Source: Marinobacter sp. (GTDB lineage: Bacteria; Pseudomonadota; Gammaproteobacteria; Pseudomonadales; Oleiphilaceae). From it: a stretch of DNA of 64,000 nt. Below are positions 1 to 9,085 of the stretch, piece by piece; positions within the stretch are counted from its first letter, which is position 1, and every line of letters begins with the position of its first letter. A program made the translations under genes and the position numbers. The notes below the pieces were generated by a model. That model ran no database searches. It saw only the letters and a list, made by a program, of their open reading frames with translations, and had not been told where the DNA came from. The stretch is taken from the NCBI RefSeq assembly GCF_014859525.1, contig NZ_JACUUB010000002.1, positions 62,001 through 126,000 on the forward strand. Reading direction: 5' to 3'.

Positions 1-16
1 GCAGGAACCGGTCAAT

Positions 17-730
17 TCAGCTCTGGCTGTGTTTGGGCGGTCTGGCTCCGTAAAGGGCGGTGCCCACTCGAACCCAGGTTGCGCCTTCGGCAATGGCAAT
101 CTCCAGATCATCAGACATACCCATAGACAAGCTGTCCAGCGGGCCGGCCTCTGGGTGCTCGCGCCGGAGCGTTCTGAGCGTGTTGGCCAGTTTGCGAAAA
201 CTGAGCCGCAGTTCGGCTTCGGACTGGTCCGGGTCTGGTATCGCCATCAACCCCCTGAGCCGGATGTTCGGCAGCTCACCGACGTCTGATACCAGATCGG
301 GCAGTTCGGTCAGAGTGCAGCCAGACTTGCTGTCTTCGTTGTTGATGTTGACCTGCAGGCAGAGGTTTAGCGGCGGCAGAGACGTTGGCCGCTGCTCGCT
401 CAGGCGCCGCGCAATCTTCAGCCGGTCCACGCTGTGCACCCAGGTAAACGTTTCTGCGATTTGCCGGGTTTTGTTGGACTGGATCGGGCCGATAAAATGC
501 CATTCGATCTGGTTCAGATCACTCAACGCGGCGATCTTGTCCAAGGCCTCTTGCAGGTAATTTTCACCAAACGCGATTTGACCCGCTTCGGCGGCGGCGC
601 GAAGCTCGTCGGGAGTGCGGGTCTTGCTGACTGCCAGCAAGCGCACACTGCCGGGCTCGCGCCCCGCGTTCAATGTTGCTTTTTGTATGCGTCGGGTTAC
701 GCTCCCGATGTTGTCTGCTATGCTGCTCAT
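17..730 (-). CDS. yggS: YggS/PLPBP family pyridoxal-phosphate homeostasis protein
   Basis: 237-residue PLP-binding protein of the YggS/PROSC family, a single-domain alanine-racemase-like TIM barrel that keeps free vitamin B6 and amino-acid pools in balance and has no known catalytic activity. Family landmarks are visible: LLAVSKTRTPDELRAA with the PLP lysine near the N-terminus, FGENYLQEA, EWHFIGPIQSNK, and the C-terminal SMGMSDDLEIAIAEG phosphate-binding segment. The open frame extends upstream to 916, but that part overlaps pilT and has no family similarity, so the ATG at 730 (MSSIADNIG) is taken as start. Divergent from pilT with 52 bp between, as in Pseudomonas, where proC usually follows on the yggS side; only 16 bp remain here beyond the stop. 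Confidence 0.95.
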   Translation of the reverse strand: MSSIADNIGSVTRRIQKATLNAGREPGSVRLLAVSKTRTPDELRAAAEAGQIAFGENYLQEALDKIAALSDLNQIEWHFIGPIQSNKTRQIAETFTWVHSVDRLKIARRLSEQRPTSLPPLNLCLQVNINNEDSKSGCTLTELPDLVSDVGELPNIRLRGLMAIPDPDQSEAELRLSFRKLANTLRTLRREHPEAGPLDSLSMGMSDDLEIAIAEGATWVRVGTALYGARPPKHSQS

Positions 731-782
731 AGTGTGAGTTTGCCGCTTCTGGACTAAAAGAAAAAGCCCTCCGAGGAATCCT

Positions 783-1817
783 ATGGATATTACTGAACTG
801 CTTGCCTTTTCGGCGAAACAGGGTGCGTCGGATTTGCACCTGTCTGCCGGTCTGCCACCCATGATCCGCGTTGACGGCGATGTGCGTCGTATCAACCTGC
901 CCCCGATGGAGCACAAAGAAGTGCACGGGTTGATTTACGACATCATGAACGACAAGCAGCGTAAGGATTACGAAGAGTTCCTGGAAACCGATTTCTCGTT
1001 TGAGGTGCCAGGTGTCGCTCGTTTCCGGGTAAACGCGTTCAACCAGAATCGCGGTGCCGGTGCAGTATTTCGGACCATCCCCTCGAAGGTTCTGACCATG
1101 GAAGATCTGGGCATGGGCCAGGTTTTCAAGGATGTGTCGTCGGTACCCCGTGGTCTGGTGCTGGTTACAGGCCCTACGGGTTCCGGTAAGTCCACCACCC
1201 TGGCGGCGATGATCGACTACATCAACGATACCCGCTACGAACACGTCCTCACCATCGAGGACCCCATCGAATTCGTCCACGAATCCAAAAAGTGCCTGGT
1301 TAACCAGCGTGAAGTGCATCGGGACACTCTGGGCTTTAACGAGGCCCTGCGTTCAGCCCTGCGGGAAGACCCGGACATCATTCTGGTGGGCGAGCTGCGA
1401 GACCTGGAGACCATCCGCCTGGCCCTGACCGCTGCGGAAACCGGTCACTTGGTGTTCGGCACCCTGCACACCACATCGGCTGCCAAAACCATTGACCGTG
1501 TGGTCGACGTGTTCCCGGCGGAAGAAAAGTCCATGGTCCGCTCCATGTTGTCGGAATCCCTGCAAGCGGTTATTTCCCAGACCCTGATGAAGAAAATGGG
1601 CGGCGGTCGGATTGCAGCTCACGAAATTATGATCGGTACCTCGGCAATCCGGAACCTGATCCGGGAAGATAAGATTGCCCAGATGTACTCGTCGATCCAG
1701 ACCGGTGCCTCTCTGGGTATGCAGACCTTGGATCAATGCTTGGAGCGGTTGTTGCAAAAAGGCCTGATATCTCGCGAAGCGGCGCGGGCAAAAGCGAAAA
1801 TGCCGGATAATTTCTGA
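783..1817 (+). CDS. pilT: Type IV pilus retraction ATPase PilT
   Basis: 344-residue cytoplasmic hexameric AAA-like ATPase that depolymerises type IV pili and powers twitching motility. Walker A GPTGSGKST is at residues 130-138, followed by the Asp-box and Walker B region (EDPIEFVHE, DPDIILVGELRD) and the His-box (GHLVFGTLHT). The AIRNLIRE motif specific to PilT is present near residue 285. Length equals the usual 344-345. The ATG at 783 is preceded by a GGAAT Shine-Dalgarno-like stretch. pilU follows 32 bp downstream on the same strand, so the two are probably co-transcribed. Confidence 0.97.
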   Translation: MDITELLAFSAKQGASDLHLSAGLPPMIRVDGDVRRINLPPMEHKEVHGLIYDIMNDKQRKDYEEFLETDFSFEVPGVARFRVNAFNQNRGAGAVFRTIPSKVLTMEDLGMGQVFKDVSSVPRGLVLVTGPTGSGKSTTLAAMIDYINDTRYEHVLTIEDPIEFVHESKKCLVNQREVHRDTLGFNEALRSALREDPDIILVGELRDLETIRLALTAAETGHLVFGTLHTTSAAKTIDRVVDVFPAEEKSMVRSMLSESLQAVISQTLMKKMGGGRIAAHEIMIGTSAIRNLIREDKIAQMYSSIQTGASLGMQTLDQCLERLLQKGLISREAARAKAKMPDNF

Positions 1818-1849
1818 TTGGCACCCTGGACTGAACAATAGGTAATAGC

Positions 1850-2971
1850 ATGGAATTTGAAAAACTGTTGCGGCTGATGGTAGAAAAAGGTGGTTCAGAC
1901 CTGTTTATTACGGCAGGCGTACCCCCCAGCATGAAAGTGAACGGCAAGGTGTTGCCTGTCACCAAGAATGCTCTGACGCCGGAGCAGACCCGGGAGTTTG
2001 TCTATGGTGCTATGAATGACAAACAGCGCGCTGAGTTCGATGAAAGCCACGAGTGCAACTTCGCCATCAGCGCCCGAGGCATTGGCCGTTTCCGTGTTAG
2101 CGCCTTCTTTCAGCGTAACCTGTGCGGCATGGTATTGCGCCGCATCGAAGTGAAAATCCCTCAGATTGATGATCTGTCCCTGCCGGAGATCATCAAGGAC
2201 CTGGCCATGACAAAGCGTGGCCTGATCATGTTTGTGGGCGCCACTGGTACGGGTAAGTCCACCTCGTTGGCGGCGATGCTTGGCCACCGCAATCGCAACA
2301 GCCGCGGTCATATCATCTCCATCGAAGACCCGATCGAATTCGTACACCAGCATCAGGGCTGCATTGTCACCCAGCGGGAAGTGGGTATCGATACCGATAG
2401 CTTCGACGTGGCCCTGAAAAACACCCTGCGTCAGGCTCCGGACGTCATCCTCATCGGTGAGGTGCGTACTCGCCAGACCATGGAATACTCCGTGCAGTTT
2501 GCCGAAACCGGCCACCTGTGTCTGGCCACCCTGCACGCCAACAACGCGAACCAGGCGCTGGACCGGATTATCCAGTTCTTTCCGCCTGAACAGCACAACC
2601 AGATCTGGATGGATCTTTCCCTCAACCTGCGGGCGATCGTAGCACAGCAATTGATCCCAACACCGGATGGCAATGGCCGAAAGGCAGTCATCGAGGTTTT
2701 GATCAATACCCCTCTGGTAGCCGATATCATTCGTAAAGGCGACGTGCACAAGCTTAAAGAGCTGATGGCGAAGTCCAACGAGTCTGGCATGCAAACCTTC
2801 GATCAGGCACTTTACCGGCTATACGCAGAGGGCTCTATTACATACGAAGACGCTCTGGCCCATGCAGATTCGGCAAACGATCTGCGCCTGATGATCAAGC
2901 TGGGCGCTGACGCCCAGGGTGCAGACAAGCTTTCTTCCTCGGTCGATAAGCTGACCATCCAGGGCGATTGA
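1850..2971 (+). CDS. pilU: PilT-dependent retraction ATPase PilU
   Basis: 373-residue paralogue of PilT that assists pilus retraction in the presence of PilT. Walker A GATGTGKST is at residues 130-138, with the Walker B-type IEDPIEFVHQ and VILIGEVRT segments and the His-box GHLCLATLHA. It lacks an exact AIRNLIRE motif and has the longer C-terminal tail typical of PilU (about 370-385 residues). Second gene of the pilT-pilU pair. A 9-bp-stem hairpin follows its stop at 2993-3014. Confidence 0.95.
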   Translation: MEFEKLLRLMVEKGGSDLFITAGVPPSMKVNGKVLPVTKNALTPEQTREFVYGAMNDKQRAEFDESHECNFAISARGIGRFRVSAFFQRNLCGMVLRRIEVKIPQIDDLSLPEIIKDLAMTKRGLIMFVGATGTGKSTSLAAMLGHRNRNSRGHIISIEDPIEFVHQHQGCIVTQREVGIDTDSFDVALKNTLRQAPDVILIGEVRTRQTMEYSVQFAETGHLCLATLHANNANQALDRIIQFFPPEQHNQIWMDLSLNLRAIVAQQLIPTPDGNGRKAVIEVLINTPLVADIIRKGDVHKLKELMAKSNESGMQTFDQALYRLYAEGSITYEDALAHADSANDLRLMIKLGADAQGADKLSSSVDKLTIQGD

Positions 2972-2992
2972 TCTACCCTTTCGTGTTTATAA

Positions 2993-3014
2993 GCGGCCCC
3001 TGCTCAGGGGTCGC
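2993..3014 (+). terminator. Hairpin downstream of pilU
   Basis: Inverted repeat GCG-G-CCCCT / AGGGG-T-CGC with a GCTC loop, 22 bp after the pilU stop. There is no clear U-tract, so it may be a weak or factor-assisted terminator or a 3' stabilising structure. Confidence 0.4.
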
Positions 3015-3123
3015 AGTCATACCAAAGTCGTAATTAATTAGGAAAGTTAACCAGTAGTTTTGGCATTTGAGGCCAAGACTATGTGCTGCGTATACTCCGC
3101 GCGCGTCCAACCAAGGAGATACC

Positions 3124-4485
3124 ATGCACAAGAATACCAATGCTCTCGTAAAGGCAATCCGCCTTGCAACTCTGGCCGTTGTGGCTGCGCCGGCCAGTGT
3201 TTTGGCCGGCGGTTTTGCGCTCAATGAGCAAAGTGCCAGTGCCATGGGTACCGCCAATGCCGGTGCCGCTGCTAATCCTGAAAATGCCAGCATTGTGTTT
3301 TTCAATCCGGCGGGCATGAGCCAGTTGTCTGGTACCAACATTTCATTTGGTGCTACCTACCTGAATATCGATGCGAAAGCTAAAGAGGGTGCTGCTGCCA
3401 CCAGAATCTCTGGCAACCCGGTCAATCCTGCGGGGCGGGGAGGGGATATCGCGAGTGGGGCTTGGCTTCCGAATTTCTATCTCGCCCATGAGGTAAATGA
3501 TTTCATAGATGTAGGGTTTGGTGTTCATGCACCTTACGGTTTGGCTGCTGACTATGAGGATGATTTTGTTGGTCGTTTTTTTGCGGATAAGACCGAATTG
3601 ACGGCGATTGCTTTTACGCCATCCGTTGCGCTTAACAACGGCCAGGGTTTGTCCATGGGGTTGGGGCTGAATGTCATTTATGCGGAAGGGCGTTTAACCA
3701 GAAATCAGGATCTCGGACCTCAAGGTGAAATGCTTGGTTCAGAGCCCTACGCCGACATCGAAGGTGATGACGTTGCCGTGACTTTTCGTGTTGGTTTTTT
3801 GTATGAGCTTTCAGAGAAAACCCAGTTTGGTTTGACGGCGCAAACTGGTACAGAGCTCAACCTTAAGGGTGATATGGAAGTGTCAGGCCTACCTCCTCAA
3901 TTGGGTATGGGTGACACGCTGGCTGAAAAAGTGGAAGTTCCGCTGGCTATTCCTGAGAGCGTCAGTGTTGGCGTTCGTCATAACGTGACAGATGACGTGA
4001 CCCTATTGGCGGGTGCGACCTATTCGCGCTGGAGCCGTTTTGAGGAGCTGGACATCATCAGTCGTGATCCGAACGGGGACATTGCGGGCGTTCCCGGTGC
4101 CGTGATTAGCCACACCACGGAAAAATGGGACAATACTTGGCAACTCAATGTCGGCGGTATCTGGCAGGCAACGCCGGCATGGGCCTTCAAGGCGGGTTAT
4201 GCGTATGACGAGTCGCCAGTGGGTGAATACGTTACCGCACGCATCCCGTCGACAGATCGTCATTGGTTGACCTTGGGTGCTCAGTGGAAAGATGCACAAA
4301 GCGGTTGGACGGTCGACGCTGCGATCGGAACGCTGATCTTTGATGGCAACGCTAAAGTTGATGAAGTGTTCTATCAGCATGAGAATCCTACCGAGCAGGA
4401 TCCCGTTTTCGGTGACTCAAGGTATCAGGCCGAGTACGAGCTCAGTGCCTGGAGCGCAGCCATCGAATTCAGTAAAGCATTCTGA
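3124..4485 (+). CDS. FadL/OmpP1 family outer-membrane transport protein
   Basis: 453-residue predicted outer-membrane beta-barrel of the FadL family (long-chain fatty acid or hydrophobic-compound uptake). The signal peptide runs to about residue 25 (VVAAPASVLA followed by GGFALNEQS). The mature N-terminus GGFALNEQSASAMGTANAG and the VFFNPAGMSQL segment are the FadL hatch-domain signature. The protein ends in an aromatic residue (SKAF), as expected for the BAM C-terminal signal. The ATG at 3124 has a strong AAGGAGAT ribosome binding site; the frame opens earlier, at 3067, without support. It appears to be a single-gene unit and is a more distant relative of the two AupA-like proteins at 29.8-36 kb. 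Substrate cannot be told from sequence; fatty acids are the default. Confidence 0.9.
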   Translation: MHKNTNALVKAIRLATLAVVAAPASVLAGGFALNEQSASAMGTANAGAAANPENASIVFFNPAGMSQLSGTNISFGATYLNIDAKAKEGAAATRISGNPVNPAGRGGDIASGAWLPNFYLAHEVNDFIDVGFGVHAPYGLAADYEDDFVGRFFADKTELTAIAFTPSVALNNGQGLSMGLGLNVIYAEGRLTRNQDLGPQGEMLGSEPYADIEGDDVAVTFRVGFLYELSEKTQFGLTAQTGTELNLKGDMEVSGLPPQLGMGDTLAEKVEVPLAIPESVSVGVRHNVTDDVTLLAGATYSRWSRFEELDIISRDPNGDIAGVPGAVISHTTEKWDNTWQLNVGGIWQATPAWAFKAGYAYDESPVGEYVTARIPSTDRHWLTLGAQWKDAQSGWTVDAAIGTLIFDGNAKVDEVFYQHENPTEQDPVFGDSRYQAEYELSAWSAAIEFSKAF

Positions 4486-4495
4486 TCGGCTGGCT

Positions 4496-4894
4496 TCAGT
4501 TCAGGGTTGGCCTGCAGTGTCGGGTCAGCCGACGACCTGGCCACGGTAGATAACCTGTTTCTTCCGTGGCCAGACAGTCTTCTCCGTTCCCCTCTTTTAC
4601 CACCTTTACATCATCATCGTTTGCAATCGTTTGGCCGCGATAGGTTTTTGCCGCTGAGGCGTCGTTGCCGAGCTGGCCGAGTTCCGGCACGCGTTGTTTT
4701 AAAGCTTCCCACGTGTGCACCAGGTGCTGGGATCGAGTTTTACCCGCGTATTCAGCCAGATGTTCTTCAAGATGGTCTTCATTGAGGTGAAGCTTTACCC
4801 CGAATTCGGACTGAATCAAACGCCGGCATTGGTGCACCAGCTTCAGAAGGGAAGGGTCGAAAAGCCAGCTGCGCTCACTCGCTACGGAATTCAT
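4496..4894 (-). CDS. Conserved-looking small hypothetical protein
   Basis: 132-residue cytoplasmic protein with no signal peptide or membrane segment. I do not recognise the family. It is rich in charged residues, with HLNEDHLEEHLAEYAGKTR and AKTYRGQTIANDDDVKVV segments. The ATG at 4894 (MNSVASERSW) has a GAGG ribosome binding site 7 nt upstream; a longer start at 4930 has none. It is convergent with the FadL-family gene, leaving only 10 bp between stops, and lies downstream of polA on the same strand, separated by a large hairpin. Coding is supported by start, RBS and neat packing, not by homology. Confidence 0.6.
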   Translation of the reverse strand: MNSVASERSWLFDPSLLKLVHQCRRLIQSEFGVKLHLNEDHLEEHLAEYAGKTRSQHLVHTWEALKQRVPELGQLGNDASAAKTYRGQTIANDDDVKVVKEGNGEDCLATEETGYLPWPGRRLTRHCRPTLN

Positions 4895-5027
4895 GATAGG
4901 CCTCGCATCGATGTCACTGCATAAGGGCATGGTTGCGCCCAGACAGAGAGTTGAGAAGCAGAATTCGTGCCGCCACCGGAATTCGCAAGTTATAACGCTT
5001 TGTACGCAGGATGGAGTGGTAACGCTG

Positions 5028-5070
5028 CCCTGTTTTTGTGCTGCTCCGTTTAAAACGAACAAAAACAGGG
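5028..5070. terminator. Long inverted repeat downstream of polA
   Basis: Perfect 12-bp arms (CCCTGTTTTTGT / ACAAAAACAGGG) with a 19-nt loop that itself contains a short CGTT/AACG stem. It sits just beyond the polA stop, between polA and the small hypothetical gene. The arms are internally U/A-rich, so it could end transcription even without a trailing U-run. Confidence 0.55.
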
Positions 5071-5105
5071 CGATACCTGATGGTGCGGGAGCGTGTGACG
5101 GGCGA

Positions 5106-7832
5106 TCAGTGAGCCTGGTCCCAGTTGTCACCAACACCAGCTTCAACCAACAACGGTACGTTCAGGCTGGCCGCCGCCGACATCCGCTTGATCAGGCCAT
5201 CTTTAACCGCGTTCACAACATCTTCCCGCACTTCTATGATCAGTTCGTCGTGCACTTGCATGGTCATACAGGCATTGTCGGCGTGCTCCTGGTGCAGCCA
5301 GTTATCCACATCAATCATTGCCCGTTTGATGATGTCTGCCGCCGTTCCCTGCATCGGGGCATTGATCGCGGTGCGCTCGGCGGCTTGTTGCAGTTGCTTG
5401 TTGCGAGCATTGATCTCGGGCAGGTAGAGGCGACGGCCAAACAGGGTTTCAACGTAGCCGTCGTCGTGAGCCTGCTTGCGAATGTTGTCCATGTACTTCA
5501 ATACGCCGGGGTAACGATCAAAGTAGCGGTCAATGTACTCCTGCGCAACGTTGCGATTTACATCCAGCTGGCGGGCCAGGCCAAAAGCCGACATGCCGTA
5601 GATCAGGCCGAAGTTGATGGCTTTGGCGCTGCGGCGTTGGTCAGACGTGACTTCAATCAGACTGACCCCGAAAACTTCTGCGGCAGTGGCTTTGTGGATG
5701 TCTTCGCCGTGTTCAAACGCTTTCAGCAGGCCCTTGTCGCCAGACAGGTGCGCCATGATACGCAATTCAATCTGGGAGTAGTCCGCCGCCAGCAGTTTGT
5801 ACCCTTTCGGCGCTATAAAAGCCTGTCGAATTCGGCGGCCTTCGGGGCTACGAATGGGAATGTTCTGAAGGTTGGGCTCGGACGACGACAGCCGGCCGGT
5901 TGCGGTCACGGCTTGATGATAAGACGTATGCACGCGCCCGGTACGATGGTGAATCAGTTCTGGCAGGGTGTCGGTATACGTCGACTTGAGCTTGCTCAGG
6001 CTACGATGCTCCACGATCAGCCGGGGCAATTCGTGCTCATGGGCGAGTTCCTGCAACACCGGCTCGGCGGTGGAGGGCGCGCCTTTCGGGGTCTTCTTGA
6101 TCACTCTGAGGCCGAACTTATCGTAAAGAATGGCCTGCAATTGTTTGGTGGAGCCCAGGTTGAACGCTTCGCCGGCCACCTCGTGGGCTTCTTTCTCCAG
6201 CTCGGCCATGCGCTCGGCCAATTCCTGGCTGTGCTGGCGCAGGGTGCTGGCGCTGATCAGAGTGCCCCGTTGTTCCATGCGAGCCAATACCGGTACCAGG
6301 GGCAGATCGATGTCCCGGTACACCGATTCCAGCCGGCCGGTGTTCTTCAGTCTGGGGCTGAGGACTTGATGCAGTCGCAGAGTAATGTCTGCGTCTTCCG
6401 CCGCATAGGGACCAGCCTTGTCCAGATCAATCTGATTGAATGTAAGCTGCTTGGCGCCTTTGCCGGCAATGGATTCAAAGGTAATGGTTTGCTCACCCAG
6501 ATACTCCCGGGCCAGACTGTCCATATCGTGGCGTGTGACCACGGAGTTGAGCACGTAAGACTCCACCATGGTGTCGTCGCTGATGCCTTCCAGCTGAATG
6601 CCATGGTTGGCCAGCACGTTTTTGTCGTATTTCAGATTTTGGCCGATTTTCTTCTGTGCGGGGTCTTCCAGTAACGGTTTGAGCTGTGCCAGCACGCCAT
6701 CGCGGTCGAGCTGATCTGGCGCGCCCATGTAATCGTGAGCCAAGGGCACATAAGCGGCTTCGCCCGGCTCTGCGGCAAACGATACGCCCACCACGTCGGC
6801 GTCCATGTAGCGCAGGCTGGTGGTTTCAGTATCGAAGGCAAATTGGTCGGCGGCTTTCAGTCGTTGGAGCCAGCGGTCGAATTCGGCCTGGTCGGTGATC
6901 ACCGAGTAACGTTTCTCCACGGCCTTCTGGGGTTCTGATGCAGGGGCGGGCGCTGCTGAGGGTTGGCTGCTGGTGTTTTCCAGTTCGGCGACCCAGCCCC
7001 GGAATTCGTATTCACGGAACAGGTCCAGCAACGCTTCGTTTTGCTGTTGACGGTGTTCCAGGTCTTCCAGCCCGAACTCAAGTTCCACGTCCAGGCGGAT
7101 GGTCGCCAGCTCGCGGCTCAGGGGCAGGGTTTCGATGGCTTCCCGGAGATACTCACCGATTTTGCCTTTGATTTCGCTGGCATGGTCAATCAGGTTGTCC
7201 AGGTCGTTGTAGGTTTCGAGCCATTTAACGGCGGTTTTCGGGCCGCATTTGTTCACACCCGGGATGTTATCTACTTTGTCGCCCACCAGGGCCAGGTAGT
7301 CGATGATTTGCTCTGGCGTTACGCCAAATTTTTCGATCACCCCGTCTCGGTCCATGGCCGTTTCGGTCATGGTGTTGATCAGGGTAACGTGGTCGCTCAC
7401 CAGCTGGGCCATATCTTTGTCGCCCGTAGATACCACCACGTCAATGCCCTTACTGGTGGCCTCAAAGGCCAGAGTGCCGATGACATCGTCGGCCTCCACA
7501 CCGGGCACAATCAAAAGTGGCAGGCCCATGGCGCGGACGATCTCATGAATGGGCGCTATCTGCATCGCCAGGTCTTCCGGCATTGGCGGCCGGTTGGCTT
7601 TGTACGCTTCATACATATCATGGCGAAAGGTCTTGCCCTTGGCGTCAAATACCACCACCACTTTTGATCCCGGAAAATCCTGCTCCAGCCGGCGTAACAT
7701 GCTGACAACGCCCTTGATGGCGCCGGTGGGGTGGTTCTTGCTGGTGGTCAACGGTGGCAGCGCATGGTACGCGCGAAACAGGTAGGACGATCCGTCCACA
7801 AGCACCACAGGTGGAGTCTTTTTCTCAGTCAT
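5106..7832 (-). CDS. polA: DNA polymerase I
   Basis: 908-residue DNA polymerase I for Okazaki-fragment maturation and repair. The N-terminal 5'-3' exonuclease domain (about 1-290) opens with VVLVDGSSYLFRAYHALPPL and contains GVEADDVIGT. The 3'-5' exonuclease domain (about 310-510) keeps the proofreading aspartate and glutamate in FAFDTETTSL. The polymerase domain (about 520-908) has DYSQIELRIMAH (motif A), the O-helix RRSAKAINFGLIYG and MQVHDELIIEV (motif C). All three activities look intact. An in-frame TTG at 7880 would add 16 residues, but the ATG at 7832 matches the usual start. Divergent from the DUF2782 gene, an arrangement seen in Pseudomonas. Confidence 0.98.
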   Translation of the reverse strand: MTEKKTPPVVLVDGSSYLFRAYHALPPLTTSKNHPTGAIKGVVSMLRRLEQDFPGSKVVVVFDAKGKTFRHDMYEAYKANRPPMPEDLAMQIAPIHEIVRAMGLPLLIVPGVEADDVIGTLAFEATSKGIDVVVSTGDKDMAQLVSDHVTLINTMTETAMDRDGVIEKFGVTPEQIIDYLALVGDKVDNIPGVNKCGPKTAVKWLETYNDLDNLIDHASEIKGKIGEYLREAIETLPLSRELATIRLDVELEFGLEDLEHRQQQNEALLDLFREYEFRGWVAELENTSSQPSAAPAPASEPQKAVEKRYSVITDQAEFDRWLQRLKAADQFAFDTETTSLRYMDADVVGVSFAAEPGEAAYVPLAHDYMGAPDQLDRDGVLAQLKPLLEDPAQKKIGQNLKYDKNVLANHGIQLEGISDDTMVESYVLNSVVTRHDMDSLAREYLGEQTITFESIAGKGAKQLTFNQIDLDKAGPYAAEDADITLRLHQVLSPRLKNTGRLESVYRDIDLPLVPVLARMEQRGTLISASTLRQHSQELAERMAELEKEAHEVAGEAFNLGSTKQLQAILYDKFGLRVIKKTPKGAPSTAEPVLQELAHEHELPRLIVEHRSLSKLKSTYTDTLPELIHHRTGRVHTSYHQAVTATGRLSSSEPNLQNIPIRSPEGRRIRQAFIAPKGYKLLAADYSQIELRIMAHLSGDKGLLKAFEHGEDIHKATAAEVFGVSLIEVTSDQRRSAKAINFGLIYGMSAFGLARQLDVNRNVAQEYIDRYFDRYPGVLKYMDNIRKQAHDDGYVETLFGRRLYLPEINARNKQLQQAAERTAINAPMQGTAADIIKRAMIDVDNWLHQEHADNACMTMQVHDELIIEVREDVVNAVKDGLIKRMSAAASLNVPLLVEAGVGDNWDQAH

Positions 7833-7938
7833 GTCAAAGCAGGCCCGGAATCTGATTGAAGCGTGGGTTGGCTTGTGCAACTCTTTAAACAGAGGGCAAT
7901 TTTGTAGCCAGAAAGATTAACCAAAGGGTATCACGAAA

Positions 7939-8274
7939 ATGAAGCGAATCGCCTGTTCCGCCATGCTGGTTGGGTTTGTGTCAGCACCTGTTATGGCTCA
8001 GCAAGAAGGTGCGCTGGACGCCACTCCGGTGGTGACGCCGCAGGACCCCGTTGTCATTTCGGATTATCAGCCACCGGAGGGTGGCCCCGAAATCGTCATC
8101 CGGCCGGGCGAAAACGAGATATTCTACGAATATCGGGTCAACGGCCAGCTGATGGAAATCAAAGTGGTGCCAGAGGTTGGCCCCGAGTATTACCTGGTGC
8201 CGTCAGATGGTGGCTGGATCCAGGATTCTGAGTCAGACCTGCTGATTCCGAGCTGGGTCATTTTTCGCTGGTAA
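7939..8274 (+). CDS. DUF2782 family periplasmic protein
   Basis: 111-residue exported protein with a signal peptide (MKRIACSAMLVGFVSAPVMA, cleavage after about residue 20). The conserved core EIVIRPGENEIFYEYRVNGQLMEIKVVPEVG and PYYL-like strand define DUF2782, a small beta-rich family of unknown function usually encoded beside polA in Pseudomonadales. It starts 107 bp from the divergent polA start, so the two probably share an upstream region. Confidence 0.85.
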   Translation: MKRIACSAMLVGFVSAPVMAQQEGALDATPVVTPQDPVVISDYQPPEGGPEIVIRPGENEIFYEYRVNGQLMEIKVVPEVGPEYYLVPSDGGWIQDSESDLLIPSWVIFRW

Positions 8275-8612
8275 CCTCGCCCTGTACGGTGCTCAGGTCA
8301 AGTCAACATGTACCGGGTCTGAGCGCCGGCTTTCCAGGCCATCAACATCCACGGTGCTGATGGCAAACTCGCACGCCCCTGTGTTTTTCAGTCGTAACGA
8401 GCCTGAATAAAACCGGGAGACGGGCTGCAAAAATTCGGGAGCGAATACGCCAGCGCTTATCTGACGATCAAGTGAACAATCGGCAAAAACGACCGCAGAG
8501 TTTTAGTATGAACATTCTAATTTTTATCCGTACCTTGAGAGGTGAAAGTTACTGAAGGCGCGCCGAATCATCGCCAGCGCCGGAACGATCCGATAAATCA
8601 AGGAGACATACC
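8275..8612. other. 338-bp intergenic region between DUF2782 and phasin genes
   Basis: No credible reading frame on either strand. It begins with an imperfect 10-bp inverted repeat (8287-8296 with 8319-8328, CGGTGCTCAG / CTGAGCGCCG, one wobble pair) that may end the DUF2782 transcript. An AT-rich stretch at about 8500-8530 is the likeliest promoter area for the phasin-like gene, although I cannot fix -35/-10 boxes with confidence. Confidence 0.5.
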
Positions 8613-9011
8613 ATGGGTAAACTGAAATCCTACCAGGAACAACTGCAGGACATCGTAGAGAAAGGCATCAATGCGGCTGAAGAGCAGCAGAAGAAGCTGG
8701 CGGCCAAGCCGTTCGACTACGCCGAGAAGCTGGAAACAGAAGTTCGTGAATACAGCGTTAAGGGCCTGCGTAAGCGTTACACTGGCTACTCCGAGAACCT
8801 GTTCGGACAGCTGCGCACCTTGAACAGCCGTTTCGGCAACTTCGCCGCTGAACTGGTTGCCAAGCTGGAAAAGGAAGCTGCCGAAGGTGCTGACGCTGTT
8901 TCTGAAGCCGCTCAGGATGCCAAGAAGTCCGTTACCGCAAAGAAGCCGGCCGCTCGTAAGACCGCTGCTCGTAAGGCTCCTGCTGCGAAGACGGAAACCG
9001 CTTCTGCCTGA
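8613..9011 (+). CDS. Phasin-like protein with basic Ala/Lys-rich tail
   Basis: 132-residue helical protein. Residues 1-100 are amphipathic coiled-coil of phasin type (KLKSYQEQLQDIVEKGINAAEEQQ; YSENLFGQLRTLNSRFGNFAAEL), which in phasins coats polyhydroxyalkanoate granules. The C-terminal 30 residues are histone-H1-like (KKPAARKTAARKAPAAK), similar in style to the DNA-binding tail of PhaF. It has a very good ribosome binding site (AAGGAGACATACC before the ATG), high-expression codon choice and a strong terminator at 9037, suggesting an abundant protein. No PHA synthase gene is in the window. It could instead be a phasin-family nucleoid or stress protein. Confidence 0.75.
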   Translation: MGKLKSYQEQLQDIVEKGINAAEEQQKKLAAKPFDYAEKLETEVREYSVKGLRKRYTGYSENLFGQLRTLNSRFGNFAAELVAKLEKEAAEGADAVSEAAQDAKKSVTAKKPAARKTAARKAPAAKTETASA

Positions 9012-9036
9012 TCAAAAGGCTGAGTGGTTGTCCAAC

Positions 9037-9066
9037 AAAAAGGGCGCTCATTTGAGCGCCCTTTTT
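9037..9066. terminator. Bidirectional rho-independent terminator
   Basis: Perfect 8-9 bp GC-rich stem GGGCGCTC / GAGCGCCC flanked by an A-run on the left and a T-run on the right, so it can terminate both the phasin-like gene (plus) and the DUF4124 gene (minus), which converge here. Confidence 0.93.
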
Positions 9067-9085
9067 GTGGGTGAAGAGGGGTCTG

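Noticed and set aside
5302-5310. TTATCCACA DnaA box
   Set aside because: A single consensus box inside polA coding sequence, with no cluster, AT-rich unwinding region or dnaA/dnaN nearby; not an origin.
4893-6674. 593-codon plus-strand ORF opposite polA
   Set aside because: Antisense to an intact, conserved polA; such frames arise by codon mirroring in GC-rich genes, and no domain is recognisable.
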